Of a stretch of 64,000 nucleotides of DNA, positions 50,704 to 60,735 are shown piece after piece. A model generated the notes under the pieces. That model had not been told where the DNA came from. It did not search any database and saw only the letters and a program-made list of their open reading frames with translations. The stretch is from positions 12,090,001 through 12,154,000 of the forward strand of contig OX637339.1 in the NCBI GenBank assembly GCA_951799405.1. The letters are read 5' to 3'. Within the stretch, counting starts at the first letter, position 1. Every line of letters starts with the position of its first letter. This stretch comes from Agapetus fuscipes (lineage: Eukaryota > Arthropoda > Insecta > Trichoptera > Glossosomatidae). A program made the position numbers and the translations under genes.

Positions 50704-50926
50704 AACTCAACGCAACTAAGCGACACATATAGTGTAGCTTCTCGCCGCGTTATCCCGAAGGGTTTCACATGTGACGAATGGAACCTATTTATTTTTACAT
50801 TTAAGGGGGGCGGCCTTACGCCAACCACTTCAGTTGAAGTGGGGGGGTTTCTTAGCTCCCAAGGGGGCTGATACTCATTTCTTGTGAAGGCTGAGTAAGC
50901 CTTGCCGGTATTTTATTTTGGGGTTT
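50703..50926 (-). mobile_element. A-SINE, head missing
   Basis: ACTCAACGCAACTAAGCGAC to CCGGTATTTTATTTTGGGG. Ends where a TTAGA tail starts. Confidence 0.8.
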
Positions 50927-51192
50927 GATCTAATCTAATCTAATCTAATCTAAGCTGCAAAGATATATATCATTTAAGATTAAAATTAAATGCATTCCCA
51001 CAAGCAGATATGTATAATTTCGCGCTAACACATGCCGCATGTGGACCTACAATATAAAAACCCAATCTCAAATGAACATAAGCCTTGCAACTCTTGCCGT
51101 CCTTCCCTGAAATAGGGGTGACATTGGCAAAGTGAACCAATTTTTTATATTATGGGTGGTCAGCCGCATAACAACCTATAAGTCAAGGAACA
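50927..51192 (-). mobile_element. TTAGA element, full length with tail repeats
   Basis: (TAATC)4 then TAAGCTGCAAAGATATATAT, to CCTATAAGTCAAGGAACA. About 140 bp of its 3' half is almost identical to 61768-61905. Confidence 0.9.
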
Positions 51193-51296
51193 TACATGAC
51201 AAATTACATTTTTTAAATCAAAGAATAAAAATAACAATATATACCTACATAGACATAAAAAACTAAATCATAAAACCAATTTCACTTTAACAAACC

Positions 51297-51720
51297 CTAG
51301 CCGCCAACATCACAGATCAACCGCCATTTCTTTCTATCCTTGCATACTTCTTTCATTTCCTCCAGAGTCATAACCTTCTTCATACAAGCTCTTCTTTTAT
51401 TATGACTCTGGATATTCCATTCATTCGCAATTTCAGATATTTGGTCCATCCATACCTTTCTCGGTCTTCCTCTACCACGACATCCATCTATTCTACCAAC
51501 ATATACTTTCTTCGTCAGTCTTTCCTCATTCATTCTCTCCATATGCCCAAACCATCTTAACAAACTTCTTTTAATCTTCACTTTCACACTTTCTTTTGCA
51601 CCACATTCTTTTCTTACAAAATCATTCCTCACCCTGTCACTCCGTTTTTTCCCAATCATACTTCTTAGAAAGTCCATTTCAACAGTATGGACTTTACTAA
51701 TTTCACTTTCATTGAAATAA
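51297..51720 (-). pseudogene. LINE-1 C-terminal ORF, best-preserved copy
   Basis: 126 residues open (51297-51677): 'MDFLRSMIGKKRSDRVRND', 'KIKRSLLRWFGHMERMNEER', 'GCRGRGRPRKVWMDQISEIA', 'NKRRACMKKVMTLEEMKEVC', stop. The RT catalytic domain would be upstream, but the copy is truncated at about 51720 by an A-SINE head. The internal ATG is not a true start. Confidence 0.85.
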
Positions 51721-51792
51721 ACGGAAAATCATTTCCGACACCCTTGGTGGAACCCGGACCCACGGCATGGAATGCAAGCACTCTACCAACTG
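51712..51792 (-). mobile_element. A-SINE head fragment
   Basis: GGAAAATCATTTCCGACACC and GGCATGGAATGCAAGCACTC + TACCAACTG. The last part equals the unit of the 36-bp satellite. Confidence 0.75.
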
Positions 51793-52080
51793 TAAGCTAA
51801 AAAGCAAGCCACCCTTAGTGTAACTTGAGTAACAGTCCTGCTTAGTGGTGGTGAGATCCATTATTTAAATTTCGAATGCGCCATTCCAAATTCAAACTGG
51901 TTGACTGTTCACTTCCTGTCACTCAGTACTGGTTTCCATATCCTGTGCTGAGACTTCCGCCCAATACAGAGATCGCTTCAGCGGATGTACTACAGGTTTG
52001 AAGCTTTGGGAGGTATTGCCAAATAACTGTTACTGTATCTCTTGTTCAATTAACACTGTGCGAAATTAGTTTAATGATAC

Positions 52081-52490
52081 ATATCGACGGTTAAAAGGAA
52101 GTAGGGCGACGTTTTGGTCAAAAATGGGTTATGAATGCTATCCTACTTAAAATTGTCCACTCTTTCTAATGCGCTAACTCTCATAGCTCTTCGATGATTT
52201 TTGTGTTGTTTATGCCCAAGCAAACAACTGAGTTTTCGAAGTATGGTTTTGGTGTAACCTACAAGATTACAAATATCGAACATACAAAAATCGTAAAACA
52301 TCGTAAAACCACATTAATAGGAATGCCAATAAATGCCTTAATTTCTTTAATTTTAGAGCTGTTTTGATTTTAACTATATGATAAAAAGAAAAAAGTTATG
52401 CCATTTTTCTGCAATCTCAAACTTTAAACTGCTCTCCTGAACAATTTAGCTTATGTCGCTTATGCCCTACTGCCTTTTAACCGTCGATAT
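52081..52490. mobile_element. MITE M, 410 bp
   Basis: Left ATATCGACGGTTAAAAGG + AAGTAGGGC; right GCCCTACTGCCTTTTAACCG + TCGATAT. Inverted repeats of about 27 bp with one mismatch. A fragment of the right end is at 9285-9375. Flank duplication not evident. Confidence 0.7.
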
Positions 52491-52538
52491 CTTTTTGACT
52501 AAGATTATAGATAGATCTCAAACGCTTCTATCTTATCT

Positions 52539-52751
52539 ATATGGTTCACTTTGCCAATGCCACTCCTGTCTCAGGGAAGGACGGCAAGAGTTGCAGGGTG
52601 TATGTCCACTTGAGATTTGTTTTTTATGTTGTAGGTTCACATGAGGCATGTGCAAGCGCGAACTTGTACGTGTCTGGTTGTGAGAATGCATGTAATGTGA
52701 ATCTCCAATGTAACATAATATCTTTGCAACTTAGATTAGATTAGATTAGAT
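52539..52751 (+). mobile_element. TTAGA element, 5' end missing
   Basis: GGTTCACTTTGCCAATGCCA to GCAACTTAGATTAGATTAGA + TTAGATGG. Close to 39016 and 47574. Confidence 0.9.
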
Positions 52752-53059
52752 GGTCTTATATCTTAACTATATCTATCTGAACTACATATATGGTCTCTAA
52801 CTGTCATGTTGTATTGTTTATGTTGTTATCAATAAATAAATCTTGCTCTCCAGTGCTTGTTAAGCGTATAACCCACCCCCAGTGTAAACGCTGAGGAGTC
52901 ACAGTTCTCCCATAACGAACTCTCAGATTTAAGGCAGCTCATTACCTAAAGGGCCCTCTCTGTGTGTGCTTTACGAATAATTGCCGGTACTACAATTTAC
53001 TTTGCCGGATAGTAGTGACCCCCAACCAGTGGTTCGTGAGAAGCTCGGATTTTGGCCGC
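52752..53059. other. Unassigned interval
   Basis: No feature recognised. Confidence 0.3.
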
Positions 53060-53535
53060 AACTTCGAGAAACTTCTTGTTGTGCTATCCCCAAAATGGAC
53101 TTTTTTTTTTAAACTTCTTACTGTGCTATCCTCTAAATGGATGTAACTTTGAGAAACTTCTTATTGTGCTATCCCCGAAATGAACGTAACTTTGAGAAAC
53201 TTCTTGTTGTGCTATCCCCAAAATGGACTTTTTTTTTTAAACTTCTTACTGTGCTATCCTCTAAATGGATGTAACTTTGAGAAACTTCTTATTGTGCTAT
53301 CCCCGAAATGAACGTAACTTTGAGAAACTTCTTGTTGTGCTATCCCCAAATTGGACTTTTTTTTTTTAAAAACTTCTTACTGTGCTATCCTCGAAATGAA
53401 CGTAACTTTGAGAAACTTCTTACTGTGCTATCCCCGAAATGAACGTAACTTTGAGAAACTTCTTACTGTGCTATCCCTGAAATGAACGTAACTTTGAGAA
53501 ACTTCATACTGTGCTATCCCCGAAATGGACGTAAT
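53060..53535 (+). repeat. 43-bp minisatellite with 129-bp higher-order unit
   Basis: Basic phrase AACTTCTTACTGTGCTATCC + CCGAAATGAACGTAACTTTGAG. Two or three 129-bp blocks (53065-53340) each contain a T-tract variant; the right part has simple 43-bp units. No coding value. Confidence 0.9.
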
Positions 53536-53632
53536 TTTAGACTTAAGTTCATGTTCCAATTTTTTTTTTCTAATTTCCATAACATGATACTCTTTGTTGG
53601 TTTAATTATTCTTATACCTACCTTTACAATAG

Positions 53633-53772
53633 ACCGGTCACCAAAGAACCATTCAGCTTTACAGCGACTGAGTCTTGCTGGAGAATTGGCGCTTTATATA
53701 GCGACGACCAAGCTTGCAGAGGGCTTTTGAGATATGTTTCAAACAGATATTGCGCTCACTAAATAAATCGTA
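53633..53772 (+). mobile_element. T-SINE 3' half
   Basis: GACCGGTCACCAAAGAACC, TCTTGCTGGAGAATTGGCGC, GCTTTTGAGATATGTTTC, CTCACTAAATAAATCGTAC. Confidence 0.8.
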
Positions 53773-53784
53773 CTAATAAAAAAC

Positions 53785-54495
53785 CCCTCTTGGTCCTGGA
53801 AAGAAATCAATTAAAGCAGTGCTTGGTCGAAATAAAACAATCAAAGTAGCCCTTGATCGAACGAAACAATATAAGTGGTCCTTGGTCTCAAGAAAATAAA
53901 TAAAGTGGTACTTATCTGTCGAAAGAAAGCAATCGAAGTAATCCTCAGTGGAAAGAAAACAGTTAAAGTGGTCCTTGGTCTAAAAGAAAAGATTTTAATT
54001 GGTCCTTGGTTGAAAGAAAACAATAAAAGCAGTCCTTGGTCGAAATGAATAAATTTAAGAAGTGGTCGATTGAAATAAATCAATTGGAAGTGGTCCTTGG
54101 TCGAAATGAATAAATTTAAGAAGTGGTCGATTGAAATAAATCAATTGGAAGTGGCCCTTGGTCTAAAGAAAACAACCAAAGAAGTCTTGGTCAAAAAAAG
54201 AAAACAATCAACGTAGTACTTGGTTGTAAGAAAACAATCAATGGGATCCTTGGTTTAAGACAACAATTGAAGTGGTCCTTGGATGATAGAAAACCATTAA
54301 TTTGGCCTTTGGTCGAAAAATAAACAATCCAAGTGACACTTAGTCGAAAGAAAACAATTTAAGTGGTCCTTTGGAGGACTTCGTCGAATTTCGGTCGAAA
54401 GAAACATTGAAAGTAGTCTTTCTTCAAAAGAAAGCAAGTAAAGTAGTCCTTGGTCGTGTAGCGATATACAAAACAATCAAAGTGGTCGTGGTCTC
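53785..54495 (+). repeat. 28-30-bp minisatellite
   Basis: About 24 degenerate units of the form AAGTGGTCCTTGGTCGAAAG + AAAACAATCA. A near-identical 58-bp duplication (GAATAAATTTAAGAAGTGG...) occurs at 54045-54155. The units vary in length, so frames are broken. Confidence 0.85.
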
Positions 54496-54692
54496 TACAG
54501 GTTGTTCACCACTGTTGTAAAGCCTCGTTTTGCGTATGAGGGAGGAGCAGGAGGATAAAAGTCGATGTTAAGGCGCGTGTACACTGCGCGAGTATGGAAA
54601 CTCACATAAATATCGTGGATGGCTCATTACTTTGCCTCCCGCACTCCCGAAAATACAGGGCCACCAACTGTGCGCAATAAAAAATTAAAAGA

Positions 54693-54772
54693 CTGGTCAT
54701 AAAGGTTTATTCAGCTTCACAGAAAAGTCTTGCTTGAATTGGCCCTCTTTAGCGATGTAAGTACAAGCTCGA
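54693..54772 (+). mobile_element. T-SINE body fragment
   Basis: TGGTCATAAAGGTTTATTCA and TCTTGCTTGAATTGGCCC. Confidence 0.55.
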
Positions 54773-54779
54773 GAAGTAA

Positions 54780-54935
54780 TTGATTTTTACAGGTAAGAGG
54801 GTCGGATCTACGCCAACCGTTTTACTGCTCCCGAGGGGCAGGTACTCATTTCTTCTAAAAACTGAGAAAACCTTGAAGATATATTAATATTGGGTTTGGA
54901 ATAAATACCGAAACGGGGAATAATTTCTGACACGC
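54780..54935 (-). mobile_element. A-SINE body
   Basis: TGATTTTTACAGGTAAGAGG to ACCGAAACGGGGAATAATTT + CTGACACG. Head missing. Confidence 0.75.
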
Positions 54936-54937
54936 AA

Positions 54938-55392
54938 ACGCAACTAAGCTACACATATAGTGTAACTTCTTGCCTGTGTTATCCCCGAAGGGGTCGCATT
55001 TGGTAATTCGGGACCTATTTATTTTTACGGGTAAGGGGGCCGGCCTTACACCAACCAATACGGGGCTGGTTCTCATTTCTTGTGAAGGCTGAGTAAACCT
55101 TGAGATCGAACCCTTGCTCTTGTCATGGAATGCAAGCATTCTACCAATTCGACCTTTTTACAAGCTTGGTCGTCGTCGCTACAAAGCGCCAATTCTCAAG
55201 CAAGACCCAGTTGCTGTAAGGCTGGATGGACCTTTTGATGACCGGTCTTTGGTAAAGGTTTATGAATTTTTCATCTTAGCGAAGAGAAAATTTGAAAATA
55301 TAAATAGTATATTTTTTGTGCTCCGCCGGGATTCGAACCCACGACCTTCTAGTTACGAGTCCGAAGTGTTACCACCTGGACTACGGACCGGT
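54938..55392 (-). mobile_element. Dimeric SINE, copy 3, complete
   Basis: Sense (minus) order: T head (55392-55322, GGGTTCGAATCCCGGCGGAG), T body, junction (CAAGCTTGTAAAAAGGTCG at about 55150), A head with the internal deletion, A body, and 3' end GTAACTTCTTGCCTGTG in reverse to 54938. About 455 bp. Confidence 0.85.
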
Positions 55393-55696
55393 ATAAGTAT
55401 GTTGCATTTAAGTGTAATTTTCAACTACCTACACAAAAGTGTATGGAATCTATGGCGCTCTGTCCTTTCTTTATCCCGGCCAAGTGACATCACATTTATT
55501 CTCCACATTTCAAATACTCTTGGAGTCCATTTGAAATAGGTTAATGAGTTAAAATAGGTAGAGAGTGGCAGCCCTGTTTCAGGATGTTTTATTGTTAATG
55601 ATAACACTGAAAAGTCGACAATCCCTCTCTCCTTTATGTTGATGTTGATACCCATAAATTATTATTCTTATTCCTGCTGCTATTATTATTATTTAT
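55393..55696. other. Unassigned interval
   Basis: Short ATTATTATT run at 55680-55695. No feature recognised. Confidence 0.3.
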
Positions 55697-55972
55697 GTTT
55701 AGTCGTTAGCTCAGTTGGTAGAGTGCTTGAATTCCATGCCGATAGCTCGGGTTCGGATCCTACCGAGGGTGTCAGGAATGAATTCCCGTTTCCGTGTATA
55801 TTCCAAACTCAAAATAACATACCGGCAAGGTTTAGGTACTCAGCCTTAACAAAAAATGAAAAGCAGCCTCCCCGGTAGCTAGGAAACCCCCACTTCAGCT
55901 TATTGGTTGGCGAAAGGCCGGCTCCCTTACCCGTAAAAATAAGAACGCTGTAAGAAGTTATGCTGTGTGTTT
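55697..55972 (+). mobile_element. A-SINE, full length
   Basis: Head TTAGCTCAGTTGGTAGAGTG + CTTGAATTCCATGCCGATAG, B box GGGTTCGGATCC. Body and 3' end intact to GAAGTTATGCTGTGTG. Confidence 0.9.
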
Positions 55973-55989
55973 AATGTTGTTGCTTATTA

Positions 55990-56060
55990 TGAAAGTATTC
56001 AAGGACCGAGAAAAATGACGGTTGATCTGCTATGTTGGCGGCTAAGGCTTTTGCGTTTCA
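55990..56060 (+). mobile_element. LINE-1 3' fragment
   Basis: TTCAAGGACCGAGAAAAATG + ACGGTTGATCTGC ... GGCGGCTAAGGCTTTT. Confidence 0.55.
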
Positions 56061-56974
56061 AATGTTACTTTCTCTCCAGTATTTAGTGTTGTCAGATCGA
56101 TGTTGATGAGTTGATGATTTCTTTAACCCATTCGCGGACACACGAAATGTGAAGTAGGCTAGAAAAAACACACTTATTTCATCATCTCAAATTGTATTTT
56201 TATTATAAATTTTTTATCTATTTTTTTTTTTTTTTTTGACATCCAGGGACGAAACGGCTATTGCCGTGTTCTTTGGATTACTGTAGGGACGCACGGATGC
56301 TACATGTATGCAAGTTTATAGTCCTAGACGAGCTCATAGAGAGTATCAGCAACTGCAAATGCACGCTCTCTAAACATTCTGTTAACTATTCCTACCGGTT
56401 CTTAAATTCGAGTTTAGACTCCGGTTATTAAAACGAGCATACTGTTAGGCTTTTTTTGCCCATTGATGGGAGAGTTCGTTGAACTGTAGAAGTCTTGCGT
56501 TCAAACCTACATAGAGAGCTAGGGTTCGACTTCCTACGCAAAAATAAAATAAAATAAATGATTGTCAGAAGAGGCTTAGGCCACCTCTACAGTAGTTGCT
56601 ATAAAATCACAGTTACAGTTACTGTCGCCAACTTGATTAGTTATGTAAATGTAATTACCCGCATGCAAATTTTAATCGCAAATCAGATTCCGCATGGAAA
56701 TCGGAATCCGCACAAAATGATTATCGACCCGACCGCATTAATTACATCTGTGTGTTAATCACGAAATAAAATTAAAAACAGCGCAGAGAAATGCACTTCT
56801 AATGTTTGTGTAACTTTCACCTCAATATGAGTCACTGCATCAAGCGTTGCGGATACCGCATGACTTGATATCCGTAGCAAATTTGACAAAAGTAACAAGC
56901 GAACTACATTTTCAAAGTTCTGGAGAACCATTTAAGTAAGTAACTACTTTCACACTTTTTTCATCCACAGAGGA
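56061..56974. other. Unassigned interval with a LINE-1 scrap
   Basis: Poly-T at 56221-56237. GAAGAGGCTTAGGCCACCTC and ACAGTTACAGTTACTGTC (56570-56626) resemble a decayed LINE-1 3' end. Nothing else recognised. Confidence 0.35.
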
Positions 56975-57145
56975 TTTCCAGTAATTATTTAAAAAATTCA
57001 AATGGAAACCAAGTTTTAATTCACTTATTTATTATATTTTTTTAATTTATATTTTTAAATAAGTGAATTAAAACTTTGTTTCCATTTGAATTGTTTAAAT
57101 AATTAAAAATGGACTTTCACTGTGTTAATAAATCCACCCTAAAAA
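56975..57145. mobile_element. MITE N foldback
   Basis: Left arm TAATTATTTAAAAAATTCAA + ATGGAAACCAAGTTTTAATT; right arm AATTAAAACTTTGTTTCCAT + TTGAATTGTTTAAATAATTA. Right end GGACTTTCACTGTGTTAA matches 21890 in reverse. Left outer end lost. Confidence 0.6.
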
Positions 57146-57194
57146 ATATATGATTTCCAGTAATTCTATCCATTGATTTGTTTTTATTATCCAC

Positions 57195-57466
57195 ACTTGT
57201 TATGCGGCTGACCGCCCATCTAATCTAATCTAATCTAATCTAATCTAATCTAATCTAATCTAAGTAGAAAAGATATATTATGTAACATTAGGGACTCACA
57301 TAATATGCATTTTCACAAGCGTTTGCGATATAAAAACCCGAATCTCAAATGAACATACACTCTGCAACTCATGCCGACCTTCCCTGAAACAGGGGTGTTA
57401 TTAGCAAAGTGAACCATCTTCTACAGCATGGGTATTCAGTCACATAACAACCTATACCTAAGTCAA
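57195..57466 (-). mobile_element. TTAGA element with nine tail units
   Basis: (TAATC)9 at about 57221-57263, then the body to CCTATACCTAAGTCAAAAA. Immediately left, TTATGCGGCTGACCGCCCAT (57199-57218) is plus-strand TTAGA 5' sequence, so one element may have inserted into another. Confidence 0.85.
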
Positions 57467-57774
57467 AAAATGCTCTTATTTTTTCACAATCTACAGGTTC
57501 AAGTCATTTGCAATACTTCTTATCATCTCATTCTTCACACGATCTTACCCTTCCACGTAAACCTGTATTCACGCATTGAAAATATCTTGCTTTGATATCC
57601 GAATGCAATTCTCAATACTTATTACTGTCGACTCGTGAGGCAGCTCGCTCCGGTTTTAATGAGACGTTCGTTTTGTCGTTTTTTGCCTCTGTGGATCGCT
57701 CGTTATCATAATTACACCTGTTGGCCAGGCGCACGAAACGGCGCTATACGGCTAAAAAAGGGCTACACGACTAA
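57467..57774. other. Unassigned interval
   Basis: No feature recognised before the foldback arm. Confidence 0.3.
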
Positions 57775-58570
57775 TCGGCCACAGACAACTCATCCTCAGA
57801 CAGCTCGGCCTCGGACCAATCGATCACAAGGCAGTTCGTTTATACGACTTTTCGGCCTCAGATAATTTGATATACAGACACATCGGTCACGGAAAATTCG
57901 GTCACATTACACTTCGTCCACATGACTTTTCGGTCGCATACAGTAAATTTTATGGTCCACAGACAGCACGTCTATCACAGAGAACTACAATGAAGTTTAT
58001 TTAAAAAATGTAATTTGTTGTGTATGTTCCTTGACTTTTAGGTTGGTATGCGGCTGGCCATCCATACTGTAGAAAATGGTTCACTTTGCCAATGTCACCC
58101 CTGTTTCAGGTAAGGTCGACAAAAGGTGCAGGGCTTATGTTCATCTGAGGTTTGGTTTTAATTTGTAAATACACATTCAGCATTTGTTAAGTGCGAACTT
58201 ACACGTGTATGTTTGTGGGAATTCATTTGATATGAGTTTTGAATGTTAATATACATCTTTGCAACTTAGATGATAGATTAAAGACATCACAGGAAACTAC
58301 AATTTATTAAAACTATAGTACTTAAATACAAAAGTTTTTTGGTGAGGAAGTTTTCTGTGATGGAGCGTCTGTGGGCCTATATTGTATGTGACCGAAATGT
58401 CGATCACCTAATTATTTTGTCCGTGGACCAGAGTTATATGTGGCCGAGTTGCCTATGACTGAATTGTCGTCGACCGAAAAGTCGTGTGGATAAATTGTCG
58501 TGTGACCGTTTTGTCCATAGATGAGCTGTCTATGGACAAGTAACCTTTGACCGATTTGTCGTGACACGTT
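57775..58570. mobile_element. Phrase-repeat foldback C
   Basis: Left arm 57775-57990 (CGGTCACATTACACTTCGTC, CACATGACTTTTCGGTCGC, GGTCCACAGACAGC), right arm 58350-58570 (GATGGAGCGTCTGTGGGCC, GACCGAAAAGTCGTGTGG). The centre has AAACTATAGTACTTAAATAC, as in foldback A. Split by a TTAGA element. Confidence 0.75.
58010..58279 (+). mobile_element. TTAGA element, full length, inside foldback C
   Basis: TTTGTTGTGTATGTTCCTTG to CTTTGCAACTTAGATGATAG + ATTA. The insertion lies in the foldback's loop. Confidence 0.9.
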
Positions 58571-58819
58571 AAAAAAAATCTGCCACCCCGTGCAGTTTAT
58601 GTGTGGCAAGAGTAGAGAAAATTATGTTTTGAGATAACCTGTATAAGGTGCGATTATTGAGGTGTAGGGATGTGTTGTGTTCAAAATTCGAATTGTTGAT
58701 TTTGTTTCGAATATATGGATATGTGCGAAATGGTGATATTTAATTTAGAATTACAACCGTGTTCTTTTATCATATTCATTTGAAATCTGTACTTTTATCT
58801 AAGTTTTTTTTTTTTGTAA

Positions 58820-59012
58820 TAAAAATAGATTTGTGGAAACGAATGCAATCCACCAACCTATTTTGCCTGGCCAGTTGTCTTCATGCAAAAGCAGAAGCTT
58901 GTGTGCATACAACGGCATCTGTTGAACCAGGGTCGAAGTTATCGTCTCGGGATTCGAACCAACGTTATCCGGTTCTAAATAACCCGACTTTATCCCCGCG
59001 GCCATAACACCA
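58820..59012 (-). mobile_element. S-SINE, shortened
   Basis: ATAGATTTGTGGAAACGAAT, CACCAACCTATTTTGCCTGG, CATCTGTTGAACCAGGGTCG, head CCGCGGCCATAACACC. The AT-rich body is replaced by unrelated sequence (58877-58910). Confidence 0.75.
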
Positions 59013-59257
59013 ACAAAGTTGCAAACACATATTAACCCTAAGGATTCATATTAAATATATACCCACAAGCAGGCATCTGAAATTTCGCGCTTACCTGTGC
59101 TGCATGTGTAGGAAATCAATTAAAATAACAACAAATCAAATGAACACAAGCTTCGCTACTCTTTCCGCTTTTCTCTCACTTAAGGGTGACGTTAGAAAAG
59201 TGTACCATTTTTTATGGATGTTGGGTCAGCCTCATACAAACCTATTAGTCAAGGATT
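59013..59257 (-). mobile_element. TTAGA element
   Basis: AAAGTTGCAAACACATATTA to CAAACCTATTAGTCAAGGA. Core decayed (GCTACTCTTTCCGC). Confidence 0.8.
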
Positions 59258-59700
59258 TTTATTCGTCAATTCATTGGGAATAATTTTCGTTTCTATGTTG
59301 TACTTACGTAGATTTTGCATTAAAATATTTATCAGAAAAAAATGTTGTTTAACTTCTCTAAAGTTATTTTAACGTAAAATCTATGTAGATTAACTTTTTA
59401 GTATCGTATCATGGTGATGTAAAACCATATAATTAACATTGAGTTGTCACTTATTTACAACGTCTACCAGACGAAATTAACGGCGTCATTAAATGAGTAT
59501 CTGATAAATTCAGTCACGGGCATCAATTCGAATATTTTATTGATACCTGTTACATTTTTTATTACACCCCACTATATCTTACATCTTAATAATTAAATTA
59601 TAAATTTATATCCTTTTTACTACAATTAAATCATTTTTATGGTGGTTTATAAATTATAATAAAAATAACTTAATTAAAGCAGGCTGTACATATTTTCAAG
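59258..59700. other. Unassigned AT-rich interval
   Basis: Strongly AT-rich; no feature recognised. Confidence 0.3.
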
Positions 59701-59893
59701 GAATCTAAGTATCAAAGATATATTAACGTTTAAGATAACATTAATTCACACTTAATGCACGCCCACAATGAAACACGGATAAGTACGTACTACATAATGT
59801 ACTTACGAAATAAAACCTTATTCCTCAAATGAACATAAACCATGCAAGTCTTTCCGCCGTTCGCTGAAACACGGGTGAGATTCAAAAAATGCA
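59701..59893 (-). mobile_element. TTAGA element, 5' end missing
   Basis: AATCTAAGTATCAAAGATAT to TTCGCTGAAACACGGGTGAG. Confidence 0.75.
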
Positions 59894-60029
59894 AAAAAAT
59901 ACAAATGTTGAAGTGCTGCAGCGATGTTGGTGAGGTGGCAGTTTTTTTAAGAAATCCTGTGCGGGAGACTCCCTAGATTCTAAAGACTCTAGGGGTCTAT
60001 GACACTTGTTGTAGTGCCGCAGAGGTGTA

Positions 60030-60258
60030 CGAGCTTGGTCGTCGCTACAAAGCGCCAATACTCAAGCAAGACCCAATTGCTGTAAGGCTGGATGGACCTT
60101 TGGTGACCGGTCATTGGTAAAGGTTTATGAATTTTTCAACCCAGCGAAGAGCACATTCGAAATATAAATGGTATATTTTTGTGCTCCGCCGGGATCCGAA
60201 TCCACAACCTTGCATTTACGAGTCCGAAGTGTTGCCACTACGGACTACGGACCGGTCC
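60030..60258 (-). mobile_element. T-SINE adjoining 5S-derived sequence
   Basis: GAGCTTGGTCGTCGCTACAA to the head CCGGGATCCGAATCCACAAC and GGACTACGGACCGGTCC. In sense it directly follows the 3' end of the 5S-like block, with about 6 bp between. Confidence 0.85.
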
Positions 60259-60263
60259 AAGAT

Positions 60264-60387
60264 GCCAACGACACGCGGTGTACCTGAGCGGTTACCCATC
60301 CAAGCACTGACCACGCCCAATGTTGCTTAACTTCGGTGATCTATGGGAACCGGTGCTTTCAACATGGCTAACGTCGTTGACGTTGGC
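60264..60387 (-). rRNA. 5S rRNA-derived pseudogene or SINE3-type head
   Basis: On the minus strand the ends GCCAACG... and ...GTCGTTGGC frame 124 bp. Inside are CACCGAAGTTAAGCAACATT (5S A-box region) and GTCAGTGCTTGGATGGGTAA + CCGCTCAGG (5S C-box region), as known in animal 5S rRNA. The 5' third is diverged and nothing else indicates an rDNA cluster, so it is a pseudogene or a SINE head. Confidence 0.8.
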
Positions 60388-60563
60388 AGTTGATGCTCTG
60401 ATTCTTTATAGCAGGAGTGTAAGCTGCGTATTGTTGTGTTGTGTGTTGAGTTGCCTTTGCATAGAGAGGAAGTGACGAATAACCCGAATTTAATTGGGGT
60501 GGGCATACAGATACCGGTAAGTCGTTCCATAAGCGGGCAGTTTGGCAAACGAATGAGTCGTCT

Positions 60564-60714
60564 ATCTACAATTTATAATCTGAGTTGCAAAGATGTATTG
60601 ACATTTCCGCAACTCCTGCCGCCTTTCCCTGAAATCGGGGTGGTATTGACAAAAGTGGCACAAGTTATCACAAAATGGTGGGTCAGCCTCATACCAACCT
60701 ATTAGTCGAGGAAC
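60564..60714 (-). mobile_element. TTAGA element, internally deleted, subfamily B
   Basis: ATAATCTGAGTTGCAAAGAT jumps to CGCAACTCCTGCCGCC and ends CCTATTAGTCGAGGAACA. Confidence 0.8.
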
Positions 60715-60735
60715 AAGGAATCGCGAAGACACTTT

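Larger units (their letters stand above)
59920..60560 (+). repeat. Repeat D, copy 3, interrupted
   Basis: Left 59920-60029 (AAGAAATCCTGTGCGGGAGA, GCCGCAGAGGTGTA), right from about 60388 (CTTTATAGCAGGAGTGTAAG, CAGATACCGGTAAGTCG). A T-SINE plus 5S-derived block of about 358 bp lies between. Confidence 0.65.

Noticed and set aside
57221..57263. Telomeric repeat tract
   Set aside because: The unit is TTAGA/TAATC, not TTAGG, is only nine units long and is the tail of a dispersed element found in many copies.
60264..60387. Functional 5S rRNA gene
   Set aside because: The 5' third is diverged from 5S, there is no tandem 5S repeat and it abuts a SINE inside another repeat.
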